This document shows positions 8,675 to 18,184 of a stretch of 64,000 bases of DNA, piece after piece; positions within the stretch are counted from its first letter, which is position 1; each line of letters opens with the position of its first letter. Under the pieces are notes generated by a model that saw nothing but the letters and a program-made list of their open reading frames with translations, was not told the origin of the DNA and ran no database searches. Both the position numbers and the translations under genes were made by a program. This DNA comes from Afipia sp. OHSU_II-C1 (GTDB lineage Bacteria; Pseudomonadota; Alphaproteobacteria; Rhizobiales; Xanthobacteraceae). The DNA lies in NCBI RefSeq assembly GCF_000497575.1, contig NZ_APJI01000015.1, positions 62,001 to 126,000 of the forward strand, in the 5' to 3' direction.

Positions 8675-9760
8675 ATGAGCATGGTGCCGGGTTCGGATGT
8701 GAAGGGCGGAACGTCGATGGGCAGGGACGCGCTGATCGAGCCACGCAACGACTGGACCCGTGCTGAAGCGCAGACGCTCTATGATCTCCCCTTCGCGGAT
8801 CTGATCTTCCAGGCGCAGAGCATTCACCGCCGCAACTTCGATCCCAATCACGTCGAGACCGCGAGCCTGCTCAGCATCAAGACCGGCGGCTGCCCGGAGG
8901 ATTGCGGCTACTGCTCGCAGAGCGCCAAATACGACACCGGCCTCAAGGCCTCGAAGCTGATGGATCACGACGATGTCGTGGCCACCGCCAAGCGCGCCAA
9001 GGAAGCCGGTGCGGAACGCTTCTGCATGGCGGCGGCATGGCGCAATCCGAAGGACAAGGATCTCGACAAGGTTTGCGACATGGTGAGCGCCGTGAAGGGG
9101 CTCGGGATGGAGACCTGCGTCACGCTCGGCATGCTGACCGATGCACAGGCCAAGCGTCTGCATGACGCCGGCCTCGACTTCTACAATCACAACGTCGACA
9201 CCTCGCCGGAGTTCTACGGCAAGATCATCACCACGCGCACGATGCAGGACCGCATCGACACGCTGGCGCATGCGCGCGAAGCCGGCCTCAAGGTCTGCTG
9301 CGGCGGAATCATCGGCATGGGCGAGCAGGTCGATGACCGTCTCGGCATGCTGGCGCTGCTGGCAAACCTTCCCGAACATCCCGAGAGCGTTCCGATCAAC
9401 ATGTGGAACGAGGTCAAGGGCGTGCCGGTCAACGACACCGCCGAGCGCCCCGATCCGATCGCGCTGGTGCGTATGATCGCAGTCGCGCGCATTATGATGC
9501 CGCGCAGTGTCGTTCGCCTGTCCGCCGGCCGCCAGTACATGACCGACGAATTGCAGGCGCTGTGCTTCGTGGCCGGCGCGAACTCGATCTTCATCGGCGA
9601 CGTGCTGCTGACCACCAAGAATCCGCAGACCGTGCGCGACGCCGATCTGCTCGATCGTCTCGGCATCAAATCAAAGCTCGACGATTCCAAGCAGCACAAC
9701 CATACGCATGTGGACGCGAAGCCGGCAGCGGCCACGGCGTCCGGGGCTGCCGCGTCCTGA
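8675..9760 (+). CDS. bioB: Biotin synthase
   Basis: A radical-SAM enzyme of 361 residues that inserts sulfur into dethiobiotin, the last step of biotin synthesis. The [4Fe-4S]-SAM motif is [13 protein letters not shown] with Cys73, Cys77 and Cys80. Later family blocks are [55 protein letters not shown] and GANSIFIGD. The N-terminus is about 25 residues longer than E. coli BioB and the C-terminus ends in an Ala-rich tail after a His/Asn run (QHNHTH). Internal Met3 or Met15 could also serve as start. No other bio gene is in the window. Confidence 0.97.
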   Translation: MSMVPGSDVKGGTSMGRDALIEPRNDWTRAEAQTLYDLPFADLIFQAQSIHRRNFDPNHVETASLLSIKTGGCPEDCGYCSQSAKYDTGLKASKLMDHDDVVATAKRAKEAGAERFCMAAAWRNPKDKDLDKVCDMVSAVKGLGMETCVTLGMLTDAQAKRLHDAGLDFYNHNVDTSPEFYGKIITTRTMQDRIDTLAHAREAGLKVCCGGIIGMGEQVDDRLGMLALLANLPEHPESVPINMWNEVKGVPVNDTAERPDPIALVRMIAVARIMMPRSVVRLSAGRQYMTDELQALCFVAGANSIFIGDVLLTTKNPQTVRDADLLDRLGIKSKLDDSKQHNHTHVDAKPAAATASGAAAS

Positions 9761-9787
9761 CGCTGTTTGAAACGCCAAGGAACACCG

Positions 9788-9818
9788 AGGCATGGCTGCC
9801 TGCATGGCAACCATGCCT
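9788..9818 (+). terminator. Hairpin downstream of bioB
   Basis: An 8-base inverted repeat, AGGCATGG (9788-9795) and CCATGCCT (9811-9818), lies 28 bases after the bioB stop. No T run follows. It may end or stabilise the bioB transcript; a weaker GCGGC/GCCGC repeat lies nearer to the next gene. Confidence 0.4.
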
Positions 9819-9915
9819 GCGCGCCCCGTAAAACGTGAGCTTTGGCGGGCCGGAACACTAGCGCGGCACCGATTGCCGCGTTAAGCCGGACCCTGAAAAA
9901 CACGATTGCGAGACG

Positions 9916-10980
9916 ATGCACACCAAAACCGCCCCAATGACCGCAGCCCCGGATGGCCTTCGCTATCCGATCGAGACGCCGCCCAAGCCGGATGAAGCGA
10001 TCGAGATCGCGCCCGGCCTGATGTGGGTGCGGCTCACGCTGCCGTTCCGTCTCAACCATGTGAACATCTATCTGCTCGCCGACGGCGACGGCTGGACCAT
10101 GATCGATACCGGCATCGGTAACGAAGCCACCATCGCCGCATGGACGACGCTGTTCGAAGGGCCGCTGAAGGGTTTCAAGATCACGAAACTGATCGTGACG
10201 CATGCGCATCCCGATCACGTCGGACTGGCGGGCTGGGTCGTCGAGCGCTTCAACTGCGAACTTCACATGTCGCAGGTGGAGTATCTGCAGGCGGCGTATC
10301 ACCAGCACCGCGGCTCGCCCGAGCGCAAACTGGCGCAGCGTCTGTTCTTCCGCCGCCACGGCATGGACGAGGAGATCACCGAAGCGCTGCTCGGCCGGGG
10401 TATGGATTATCTCGCGCGCGTGTCGATCCTTCCGGCTTCCTTTCACCGTCTGTCGAAGGGTAACGAGATCACCATCGGGTCGCGCACATTCCGCATCATC
10501 ACCGGCGGTGGCCACGCGCTCGATCAGGTCATGATGTACTGCGAGGCCGACAACATTTTCCTGTCGGCGGATCAGGTGCTGAGCAAGATTTCGCCGAATG
10601 TCAGCGTGTGGGCGGTCGAACCCGAGGCCAACTCGCTCGGCGAATACCTCACGTCACTTGCCGAACTCACCGGCCTGCTGCCGGACGACGTGCTGGTGCT
10701 GCCGGGACACGGCGTTCCGTTCTACGGGGTGAAGACCCGAATCAAGCAGCTGGCCGATCATCATGAAGAGCGCTGCCAGTTGATCGCCGATGCCTGCCGC
10801 ACGTCGCCGAAGACTTCGGCGGAGTTGGTGCCGGTGGTGTTCCACAAGCATGTGCTTGACGCCCACCAGACTGGCTTTGCCGCCGGCGAACTGATCGCGC
10901 ACGTCAATCACATGCTCGCCCATGGCCGTCTGAAATCCAATCTCGGCACGGATGGCGTGCTGCGCTTCACCGCAGCCTGA
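9916..10980 (+). CDS. MBL-fold metallo-hydrolase
   Basis: A 354-residue metallo-beta-lactamase-fold protein. The metal site THAHPDHVGLAG gives His96, His98, Asp100 and His101; a later GGGHALDQVMMY and LVLPGHG supply further His ligands. A C-terminal helical extension (KTRIKQLADHHEERCQLI onward) resembles the glyoxalase-II/RNase-Z-like and LACTB2-like groups with a winged-helix tail, which act on thioesters, lactones or nucleic acids. The substrate is not evident. It precedes hemA by about 190 bases but the FNR-type box in between argues that hemA has its own promoter. Confidence 0.85.
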   Translation: MHTKTAPMTAAPDGLRYPIETPPKPDEAIEIAPGLMWVRLTLPFRLNHVNIYLLADGDGWTMIDTGIGNEATIAAWTTLFEGPLKGFKITKLIVTHAHPDHVGLAGWVVERFNCELHMSQVEYLQAAYHQHRGSPERKLAQRLFFRRHGMDEEITEALLGRGMDYLARVSILPASFHRLSKGNEITIGSRTFRIITGGGHALDQVMMYCEADNIFLSADQVLSKISPNVSVWAVEPEANSLGEYLTSLAELTGLLPDDVLVLPGHGVPFYGVKTRIKQLADHHEERCQLIADACRTSPKTSAELVPVVFHKHVLDAHQTGFAAGELIAHVNHMLAHGRLKSNLGTDGVLRFTAA

Positions 10981-11009
10981 TCTCGGTACCGGCACGCTGA
11001 TTGGCGGGA

Positions 11010-11023
11010 TTGATCTCGATCAA
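11010..11023 (+). promoter_or_regulatory. FNR/FixK box upstream of hemA
   Basis: The sequence TTGATCTCGATCAA is a perfect match to the FNR/FixK consensus TTGAT-N4-ATCAA. It begins 30 bases after the stop of the MBL-fold gene and lies about 150 bases before the hemA start. Oxygen-responsive control of hemA through Fnr/FixK-type proteins is established in Bradyrhizobium; applying it here is inference. No clean -10 was found at the class II distance. Confidence 0.75.
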
Positions 11024-11171
11024 CTCCTCGCCAGCCGCATACATGACCGGCGAAAACAGCCTCGACATTAAAGCTGGAAAAGCTCTAAAAAGGCCTTGCG
11101 CGCGACAGAAGACCGCTTGGTAAATCCTTGGGCCGGCTGCCGTAATCCGGGTCCCCATCAGGGTTTTTGTG

Positions 11172-12398
11172 ATGGATTACAACAAGTTCTTCGATGACGC
11201 CCTCGGCCGCCTCCATGACGAGCGGCGGTATCGCGTATTCGCCGATCTGGAGCGGATCGCCGGCCGTTATCCGCATGCGGTCTGGCACTCACCCAAGGGC
11301 CAGCGCAACATCGTGATGTGGTGCTCGAACGACTACCTCGGCATGGGCCAGCATCCCAAGGTGGTGGGCGCAATGGTCGAGACCGCCACCCGCACCGGGA
11401 CCGGCGCCGGCGGCACCCGCAACATCGCGGGCAACAACCATTCCCTGATCCAGCTTGAGCAGGAGCTTGCCGATCTGCACGGCAAGGAAGCGGCGCTGGT
11501 GTTCACTTCGGGCTACGTCTCGAACCAGACCGGCATCGCAACGCTGGCGAAGCTGATCCCGAACTGCCTGATCCTCTCGGACGCGCTGAATCACAACTCG
11601 ATGATCGAGGGCATCCGCCAGTCCGGTACGCAGTACCTTGTGTTCCGTCACAACGACGTGGCGCATCTCGAAGAGCTGCTGCGCGCCAATGCGGGCCGCC
11701 CGATGCTGGTGGTGTGCGAAAGCCTTTATTCGATGGACGGCGACGTGGCGCCGCTGGCGAAGATCTGCGATCTCGCCGAGCGCTATGGCGCGATGACCTA
11801 TGTCGACGAGGTTCATGCGGTCGGCATGTACGGCCCGCGCGGCGGCGGCATTGCCGAGCGCGATGGCGTGATGCACCGGATCGACATTCTCGAGGGCACG
11901 CTGGCCAAGGCGTTCGGCTGCCTTGGCGGCTACATCGCCGGCAGCGCAAAGCTCGTGGATGCAGTGCGGTCCTATGCGCCGGGCTTTATTTTCACCACCG
12001 CACTTCCGCCGGCGATCTGCGCCGCTGCGACGGCTGCGATCAGGCATCTGAAATCATCGAGCTGGGAGCGCGAGCGTCATCAGGACCGCGCCGCGCGGCT
12101 CAAGGCCATTCTGACCGCTGCCGGTCTTCCGGTAATGTCGAGCGACACCCATATCGTGCCGCTGTTCGTGGGCGACCCCGAGCGCTGCAAGAAGGCTTGC
12201 GATCTTCTGCTCGAACAGCACGGCATCTATATTCAGCCGATCAACTATCCGACCGTGCCCAAGGGCACCGAGCGCCTGCGCATCACGCCGTCGCCGTATC
12301 ATGAGGATGCGCTGATCGATGCCCTTGCCGAGGCGCTGGTCCAGGTGTGGGAGCAGCTCGATCTGCCGCTGCACGCCAAGCCCCTGGCGGCTGAATAA
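11172..12398 (+). CDS. hemA: 5-aminolevulinate synthase
   Basis: A 408-residue PLP enzyme that condenses glycine with succinyl-CoA to 5-aminolevulinate, the first step of heme and corrinoid synthesis by the C4 (Shemin) route used in alphaproteobacteria. The opening MDYNKFF and the blocks [35 protein letters not shown] and [17 protein letters not shown] are typical; the PLP Lys is Lys246 in [10 protein letters not shown]. Length is normal. A GTG immediately precedes the ATG and could also initiate. An FNR/FixK-type box upstream suggests induction at low oxygen. It converges on the FixJ-like regulator gene with a 26-base gap. Confidence 0.97.
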   Translation: MDYNKFFDDALGRLHDERRYRVFADLERIAGRYPHAVWHSPKGQRNIVMWCSNDYLGMGQHPKVVGAMVETATRTGTGAGGTRNIAGNNHSLIQLEQELADLHGKEAALVFTSGYVSNQTGIATLAKLIPNCLILSDALNHNSMIEGIRQSGTQYLVFRHNDVAHLEELLRANAGRPMLVVCESLYSMDGDVAPLAKICDLAERYGAMTYVDEVHAVGMYGPRGGGIAERDGVMHRIDILEGTLAKAFGCLGGYIAGSAKLVDAVRSYAPGFIFTTALPPAICAAATAAIRHLKSSSWERERHQDRAARLKAILTAAGLPVMSSDTHIVPLFVGDPERCKKACDLLLEQHGIYIQPINYPTVPKGTERLRITPSPYHEDALIDALAEALVQVWEQLDLPLHAKPLAAE

Positions 12399-12424
12399 CT
12401 GACGGCTGACCGATCGTTCCGGCT

Positions 12425-13078
12425 TTAGCCGGCTCTGACGATCTGCCGCACCGGTGACGGCGCATTCCCCAACACGATCCGCATCAGGTCGGCGGCATTT
12501 CGTGCACCGAGTTTGTCCATGATGCGCGCGCGGTGAACCTCGATGGTCCGCGGGCTGATGCCCAGCCGCCGCCCTGCCTCCTTGTTCGATGCGCCGTGGG
12601 CGACCTGACCCAGCACGTCCCGCTCACGCCGGGTGAGAAGCTCGATCCCCGGAAAATCGGCCAGACCATCGATATGCCCGGCAGCAGAGCGGCGATAGAT
12701 CACAACGGCCTCGCGAACACGCTCGATCATGGCACCGGCAGAAAATGGCTTTTCGAGAAAATCCAGCGCGCCGAGCTTCATGGCTTCCACCGCCATCGCC
12801 ACGTCCGATTGACCGGACATGACGAAAACCGGTGGCGCAAAATGGATGTCGGCGAGCTGCCTCAGTACCGCGAGCCCGGAACGGCCCGGAAGCTGAATAT
12901 CGAGAATGACGCAAGACGGGGCAGATGATTGCAACCACCCCAGAAATGACTCGCCGTCTGCAAATGTTTCCGGGATGAAGCCGTCGATTTTCAGCAGCAG
13001 CGACAGCGCATCACGAACCGATGCATCGTCATCGACGATAGCGATCGGGGCATCCCTGACAGGTAGCATCTGGCCCAT
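12425..13078 (-). CDS. FixJ-family two-component response regulator
   Basis: A 217-residue protein with a receiver domain (about 10-125: IVDDDAS acidic pocket, phospho-acceptor Asp60 in ILDIQLPG, MSGQSD, EKPF Lys) and a LuxR-type helix-turn-helix (about 150-210: LTRRERDVLGQVAHGASNKE, RTIEVHRARIMDKLG). The ATG at 13078 is preferred to a start at 13114 because a GGGGGCGG stretch precedes it. It is transcribed divergently from the SSS-type hybrid kinase, so it is a likely partner or a regulator of that kinase. It could be a paralogue of FixJ rather than FixJ itself; no fixL lies here. Confidence 0.88.
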   Translation of the reverse strand: MGQMLPVRDAPIAIVDDDASVRDALSLLLKIDGFIPETFADGESFLGWLQSSAPSCVILDIQLPGRSGLAVLRQLADIHFAPPVFVMSGQSDVAMAVEAMKLGALDFLEKPFSAGAMIERVREAVVIYRRSAAGHIDGLADFPGIELLTRRERDVLGQVAHGASNKEAGRRLGISPRTIEVHRARIMDKLGARNAADLMRIVLGNAPSPVRQIVRAG

Positions 13079-13105
13079 GACCCGCCCCCGAAGTGCGTTA
13101 CACTG

Positions 13106-13128
13106 GTAATACAACTATTACGTGTAGT
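13106..13128. promoter_or_regulatory. Overlapping inverted repeats between regulator and kinase genes
   Basis: GTAAT-acaact-ATTAC (13106-13121) overlaps ACTA-ttacgtg-TAGT (13114-13128). They sit about 30-50 bases from the start of the FixJ-like gene in the divergent promoter region. LuxR-family regulators bind short dyads of this size, so autoregulation is possible but unproven. Confidence 0.4.
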
Positions 13129-13233
13129 ACCTGATTCGGGCCTGTGTGCCAATATTCTTGTCCGCCCAGCGGACGCCCCGAGTTCAGATGCGCGTGATAT
13201 CGGACCGGGTTAAGGTCACACCGGGCGTTGGCC

Positions 13234-13280
13234 AAGCGCGGTCCCGAAAAGTCGGAACCGGTTTTCGGAGAGGATCGTGC
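13234..13280. repeat. Dispersed Rhizobiales-type palindromic element
   Basis: The core is CCGAAAA (13244-13250), about 11 bases, then TTTTCGG (13262-13268), inside a longer sequence beginning CGCGGTCCCGAAAAG and ending GAGGATCGTGC. I recognise this as the short intergenic palindrome seen many times in Bradyrhizobium-type genomes. It lies in the kinase leader, so an in-frame TTG start at 13228 would translate a repeat and is unlikely. Confidence 0.7.
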
Positions 13281-13302
13281 CCTGACGTCAGGGATTAATT
13301 CA

Positions 13303-16300
13303 ATGCTGCATGACTGGGGCGTGATCGCAGCCGCTTTCGGCTACATCGGCCTGCTGTTCGTGGTCGCAAGTTACGGCGAGCGGCTGACGCAGGTCCAGCG
13401 CGGCCGCCTCGGCACGATCATCTATCCTCTGTCGCTGGCGATCTACTGTACGTCCTGGACGTTCTTCGGCTCGGTGGGCCTCGCCACGCGAACCAGCGTC
13501 GAGTTTCTCGCCATCTATGTCGGACCGATCCTGATGATCGCGTTCTGCACGCCGCTGCTGATGCGCGTCATCCAGCTGGCGAAATCGCAGAACATCACCT
13601 CGATCGCCGACTTCATTGCCGCACGCTACGGCAAGAGCCAGGCGGTCGCGGCAACCGCTGCCGCCATCGCCATCATCGGCTCGGTGCCTTACATCGCGCT
13701 TCAACTGAAGGCCGTCGCGTCGTCGCTGGAAACGATCCTCAATCAGGATCAGGATGTTTCCAGCATTCCCTATATCGGCGACATCGCCTTTATCGTCACC
13801 ATTACGCTTGCTGCCTTCGCGGTGCTGTTCGGAACGCGTCAGACCGATGCCACCGAACACCAGCACGGCCTGATGCTGGCGGTCGCGACAGAATCACTGG
13901 TCAAACTGGTGGCCTTCATCGCCGCAGGCGTGTTCGTGACCTTCGTCATGTTCGGGCCGGCCGATCTGTGGGAGCGCGCCATGAAGACGCCGGAGGCGGT
14001 GCGTGCCATCGAGACCGCGCCGTCGATCGGCAACTTCGCCGCCATGACGCTGCTCTCGTTTCTGGCGATCATGCTGCTGCCGCGGCAATTTCACGTCAGC
14101 GTCGTCGAGAACTCCACCGAGGCCGAGGTTCGCCGCGCACGCTGGCTGTTCCCGCTCTATCTGGTCGCGATCAACCTGTTCGTGATCCCGATCGCGATTG
14201 CCGGCCTCGTCAGCTTTCCGTTCGGCGCATCCGACAGCGACATGTACGTGCTGGCGCTGCCGATTCAGGCAGGTGCCACATGGCTCAGCGTGATTGTGTT
14301 TATCGGCGGCCTGTCCGCGGCCACCGCGATGGTGATCGTGGAATGCGTGGCGCTCGCGATCATGGTGTCGAATGACATCGTTGTGCCGCTGGTGTTGAAA
14401 CGGCGGCCTGCCGCGCAGGCGGGGAAGGCGAACTTCGGCGGCTTTCTGCTCAAGGTGCGTCGGGTCGCGATCTTCGCCATCATGGCGATGGCGTATCTCT
14501 ACTACCACGCGCTCGGCAACGCGCAGCTCGCCGCCATCGGCCTGCTCTCGTTTGCCGCCGTCGCCCAGCTGGCGCCGGCCTTTCTCGGCGGACTGTTCTG
14601 GCGGCGCGCGACCGCGCGCGGCGCCATGGGCGGCATGCTGATCGGCTTTGCGGTGTGGGCCTATACGCTGTTCCTGCCGAGCTTCGCCGACGTCGATCCG
14701 CGCGGCGTGATCTGGCTGAATGAAGGCCTGTTCGGCATTTCAGCGCTGAGGCCTCGCGCGCTGCTCGGCACCGAGATGGCCCCGCTGATCCATGGCGTGT
14801 TCTGGAGCCTGTCGCTCAACCTTCTGACCTATGTCGTGCTGTCGCTGCTGCGCCAGCCGACATCGATCGAGCGGGTTCAGGCCGATCTGTTCGTGCCCAA
14901 CGAACTGGCGCCGATCGCGCCGAATTTCAGGCGCTGGCGTACAACGGTGACGGTGCAGGACCTGCTCACCACGGTGGCGCAGTATCTGGGTCCGGAACGC
15001 GCGCAGCAGTCGTTCGAAACCTTCGCCGCCAGCCACCACGTCAATATCGATCGTGCGGCGCCTGCGGATTTCCGCCTGCTGCGCCATGCCGAACATCTGA
15101 TCGCATCGTCGATCGGCGCGGCGTCGTCGCGGCTTGTGCTGTCGCTGCTGCTGCGCAAGCGCGCGGTGTCAGCCAAGGCCGCGCTCAAGCTGCTCGACGA
15201 CGCGCACACCGCGCTGCATTTCAATCGCGAGATGCTGCAAACGGCACTCAACCACGTCCGCCAGGGCATCGCGGTGTTCAATCCGGAATTGCAGCTCATC
15301 ACATCGAACCAGCAATTCGGCGAGATTCTCGACCTGCCCGCGCAGTATTCGCAAATAGGGATTCCGCTGGTCGAGATTCTTGAATTCATCGGCAGCAACG
15401 GACAGACAGAGGATGCCGATCCTGCCATGCTGCAACGCCGGCTCGCCGCCTACACCACCGAGGGCGAGCCCTATCTGGAGCGGCTGATCGACCGCAACAT
15501 GGTTGTGGAGGTTCGCGCCAACCGGATGCCGGGCGGCGCGCTGGTGATTACCTTCTCCGACATCACGCCGAGCTTTGAGGCGGCGGAAGCGCTGGAGCGC
15601 GCCAACGCCACGCTGGAGAAGCGGGTTCGCGAACGCACCGAGGAACTGACGCGCCTCAACAGCGAACTGGCGCGGGCCAAGAGCACCGCCGAGGAAGCCA
15701 ACATCTCCAAGACCCGCTTCCTTGCCGCCGCCAGCCACGACATTCTGCAGCCGCTCAACGCGGCACGGCTTTATGTCACCAGCCTTGTCGAGCGGCAGGA
15801 CGGCGGCGAAGATGCCCGCCTTGTCGGCAACATCGACGACTCACTGGAAGCCATCGAGGAAATCCTGGGCGCGCTGCTCGACATCTCGCGGCTGGACTCC
15901 GGCGCCATGACGCCGTCGATCTCCAGCTTCCGCATGAGCGACCTGATGCGGTCGCTGGAAGTGGAGTTCGCGCCGATCGCAAAGGCGCGAAAGCTGAAAC
16001 TCACCTTCGTGCCCTGCTCGCTTGCAGTTTCCTCGGATCGTGTGCTGCTGCGGCGGCTGCTGCAAAACCTGATCTCGAACGCCATCAAGTATACGCCCAA
16101 GGGCCGGGTTCTGGTCGGATGCCGCCGCAGGGGCAAGTCGCTCGAAATCGGAATCTATGACACTGGTCTCGGCATTCCGATTCCGAAGCGCGCCGAGATT
16201 TTCAAGGAATTCCACCGGCTCGATCAGGGCGCCCGGATCGCGCGCGGACTGGGCCTCGGCCTGTCGATTGTCGAGCGGCTGGCGCGGGTTCTGAACCACC

Positions 16301-16809
16301 GCATCGTGGTCGATTCGAACCGCAGCGGCGGATCGCGCTTCTCGGTGACGATGCCGATTGCAAAAACCGTCACCCATACCGCGACGGTGTCCGGCACCAG
16401 CGTCTCGTCCAAGGCGCCAATGAGCGGCACTCTCATCGTTTGCATCGAGAACGACCGCGCCATTCTCGACGGCATGAAGACGCTGCTGACCGGTTGGGAC
16501 GCCAAGGTGATCGCCGCAGTCGATCCGGTGACCGCCGCGGACGCCATTGCGGCGGCCAACGAGCGGGTGACCGGGCTGCTGGTCGACTATCATCTCGACC
16601 GCGGCAACGGCATCGCGGCGATCCGGGACATCCGGCAGCGGTTTGGCGACGGCATTCCTGCAATCCTGATCACGGCCGACCGCAGCCCGCATGTGCGCGA
16701 TGCCGCACGCGAGGATGGAATCGTCGTGCTCAACAAGCCGGTCAAGCCGGCGGCGCTTCGCGCGCTGCTCGCGCAGTGGCGGGCGCAGCAGATGGTGGCC
16801 GCCGAATAG
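13303..16809 (+). CDS. SSS-transporter-domain hybrid sensor histidine kinase (CrbS-like)
   Basis: A 1168-residue kinase. Residues about 5-515 form a sodium/solute-symporter (SSS) membrane domain with about 13 helices; a linker and PAS-like domain follow (about 640-755), a coiled coil (765-800), HisKA with phospho-His812 (AAASHDILQPLNAARL), HATPase (NLISNAIKY, DTGLGIP, GLGLGLSIV) and a C-terminal receiver with Asp1095 and Lys1145. This is the architecture of CrbS/MxtR kinases that, with CrbR/ErdR regulators, control acetate use in gammaproteobacteria. ATG 13303 is chosen over TTG 13228 because it follows AGGGA and lies outside the repeat. Two response-regulator genes flank it. Confidence 0.93.
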   Translation: MLHDWGVIAAAFGYIGLLFVVASYGERLTQVQRGRLGTIIYPLSLAIYCTSWTFFGSVGLATRTSVEFLAIYVGPILMIAFCTPLLMRVIQLAKSQNITSIADFIAARYGKSQAVAATAAAIAIIGSVPYIALQLKAVASSLETILNQDQDVSSIPYIGDIAFIVTITLAAFAVLFGTRQTDATEHQHGLMLAVATESLVKLVAFIAAGVFVTFVMFGPADLWERAMKTPEAVRAIETAPSIGNFAAMTLLSFLAIMLLPRQFHVSVVENSTEAEVRRARWLFPLYLVAINLFVIPIAIAGLVSFPFGASDSDMYVLALPIQAGATWLSVIVFIGGLSAATAMVIVECVALAIMVSNDIVVPLVLKRRPAAQAGKANFGGFLLKVRRVAIFAIMAMAYLYYHALGNAQLAAIGLLSFAAVAQLAPAFLGGLFWRRATARGAMGGMLIGFAVWAYTLFLPSFADVDPRGVIWLNEGLFGISALRPRALLGTEMAPLIHGVFWSLSLNLLTYVVLSLLRQPTSIERVQADLFVPNELAPIAPNFRRWRTTVTVQDLLTTVAQYLGPERAQQSFETFAASHHVNIDRAAPADFRLLRHAEHLIASSIGAASSRLVLSLLLRKRAVSAKAALKLLDDAHTALHFNREMLQTALNHVRQGIAVFNPELQLITSNQQFGEILDLPAQYSQIGIPLVEILEFIGSNGQTEDADPAMLQRRLAAYTTEGEPYLERLIDRNMVVEVRANRMPGGALVITFSDITPSFEAAEALERANATLEKRVRERTEELTRLNSELARAKSTAEEANISKTRFLAAASHDILQPLNAARLYVTSLVERQDGGEDARLVGNIDDSLEAIEEILGALLDISRLDSGAMTPSISSFRMSDLMRSLEVEFAPIAKARKLKLTFVPCSLAVSSDRVLLRRLLQNLISNAIKYTPKGRVLVGCRRRGKSLEIGIYDTGLGIPIPKRAEIFKEFHRLDQGARIARGLGLGLSIVERLARVLNHRIVVDSNRSGGSRFSVTMPIAKTVTHTATVSGTSVSSKAPMSGTLIVCIENDRAILDGMKTLLTGWDAKVIAAVDPVTAADAIAAANERVTGLLVDYHLDRGNGIAAIRDIRQRFGDGIPAILITADRSPHVRDAAREDGIVVLNKPVKPAALRALLAQWRAQQMVAAE

Positions 16810-16818
16810 AGGAACGGT

Positions 16819-17466
16819 TCAGGCGCGAACGAGATCACCCAGCGCAAGACCCGTCGCAGCCTGCAGATCACGGATCGCCTGAGGCGCATCGATCACCTTG
16901 ATGGTGGTCATGCCCATCTCCCGCGCCGGCTTCAGGTTGACACCGAGATCGTCGAGATAGACGCACCTGTTCGGATCGACGCCCAGCGCCTCAACCATCA
17001 TTTGATAGATTCGCGGATCGGGTTTGCGCAAGCCGATCTTCGCCGACTCGATGACGTGATCGAACAGCGCCATCGTCTCCGCGACGTAGAGCGCGCGGCC
17101 GCCGGAACTGCCGATGGCGTTGGCGGGAAGATTGTTGGTGATGCAGCCGGTTTTGAATCGCTGCTTGATCCGCCGCAGTGCTTCGACCATCTCCGGCCTC
17201 GGATCGCCCGACAGCAGCGGCACAACATCGCGGCCCCGGACTTCGGCGCCGAGCGCCAGCGATTCCGCCGCGAACAGCTCATCGAAGGTCGCAAGATCCA
17301 CTTCGGCGCGCTCGAACTTCGCCCACGCATTCTCGAAATGGTTCGCGGCGTTGGTCCGCCGGATGATATCGAGAGGAAGGCCGCGCTCCCTTTCAAACCG
17401 CGCAAAGGCCTCGAACGGCGACGTGGTGAGGACCCCGCCAAAATCCCAAATCACTGCCTCAATCAT
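16819..17466 (-). CDS. HAD-superfamily hydrolase
   Basis: A 215-residue protein of the haloacid-dehalogenase fold. Motif I is WDFGGVL near residue 8, where the second Asp of the usual DxD is Gly, a variant seen in Acad10/epoxide-hydrolase-N and 2-haloacid-dehalogenase-like members. Motif II is ITNN (about 103-106), motif III is the Lys in SAKIGLRKPDP, and motif IV is VYLDDLGVN. The cap is the four-helix C1 type. The start at 17466 fits the family; the longer frame to 17544 lacks support. It lies 43 bases downstream of the NarL-type regulator gene and converges on the kinase gene with 9 bases between. Confidence 0.87.
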   Translation of the reverse strand: MIEAVIWDFGGVLTTSPFEAFARFERERGLPLDIIRRTNAANHFENAWAKFERAEVDLATFDELFAAESLALGAEVRGRDVVPLLSGDPRPEMVEALRRIKQRFKTGCITNNLPANAIGSSGGRALYVAETMALFDHVIESAKIGLRKPDPRIYQMMVEALGVDPNRCVYLDDLGVNLKPAREMGMTTIKVIDAPQAIRDLQAATGLALGDLVRA

Positions 17467-17509
17467 TGATCCATCGCTTTTGCAGAAGCTGTTCGCGCCC
17501 GGCTGACGG

Positions 17510-18184
17510 CTATTTCGCGGGGTCAGCCTGTTTCCACTCCCCACCGGCGATCTTCGCCGCTGCGATCACCGCCTGGGTCCGGCTTTCAACGCCGAGTTTT
17601 TGCAGAATGGCGGATACGTGCGCCTTGATCGTCGCTTCCGACACGCCAAGCTCGTAGGCGATCTGCTTGTTGAGCAGGCCTTCCGACAGCATCATCAGCA
17701 CCCGGACCTGCTGGGGCGTCAGCGTCACCAGCCGGTCCCGCAATCTGGTCATGTCGGGATCGGCCGCGGCGGACAGATCGACATCGGCCGGCACCCAGAC
17801 GTCACCGTTCATCACCCTGCCGATCGCCTCACGCAACGTCTCGACGCCAAAGCGCTTGGGAATGAAACCGGATGCGCCGAAGTCCATCGACCGGCGGATC
17901 GTGCCGGCGTCGTCGCTGGCCGAGACAATCACGACAGGGATCGCCGGGAATTGCGCGCGGAGATAGATCAGCCCCGAGAACCCGCTGATTCCCGGCATCG
18001 ACAGATCGAGCAGGATCAGATCGACGTCGGATTCGCGCTCGAGCAGCGCCGTTAACTCCTCGAACGACCCCGCTTCATCGATCCGCGCGGACGCGACGAC
18101 AGTCGCGACTGCTTGTCGCAGGGCGTCACGAAAAAGCGGATGATCGTCGGCGACAACGAGATGTGTGCTGGTGGCGATGGTCAT
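17510..18184 (-). CDS. NarL-family response regulator (CrbR/ErdR-like)
   Basis: A 224-residue regulator with a receiver domain (VVADDHPLFR pocket, phospho-acceptor Asp60 in LILLDLSMPG, VSASDD, and IPKRF, where Lys is present) and a C-terminal LuxR HTH (LTPQQVRVLMMLSEGLLNKQ, GVSEATIKAHVSAILQKLG). The HTH wording closely resembles ErdR/CrbR proteins that partner SSS-type kinases, one of which is encoded 700 bases away. It is divergent from the MFS transporter gene, so that gene is its most likely target. It probably heads a two-gene unit with the HAD hydrolase. Confidence 0.9.
   Translation of the reverse strand: MTIATSTHLVVADDHPLFRDALRQAVATVVASARIDEAGSFEELTALLERESDVDLILLDLSMPGISGFSGLIYLRAQFPAIPVVIVSASDDAGTIRRSMDFGASGFIPKRFGVETLREAIGRVMNGDVWVPADVDLSAAADPDMTRLRDRLVTLTPQQVRVLMMLSEGLLNKQIAYELGVSEATIKAHVSAILQKLGVESRTQAVIAAAKIAGGEWKQADPAK

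Noticed and set aside
9214-10515. 433-codon minus-strand frame across bioB and the MBL-fold gene
   Set aside because: It spans two unrelated sense genes and the gap between them, and its text has no recognisable fold.
11169-11171. GTG as the hemA start
   Set aside because: Possible, but the adjacent ATG gives the family N-terminus MDYNKFF; the difference is one residue.
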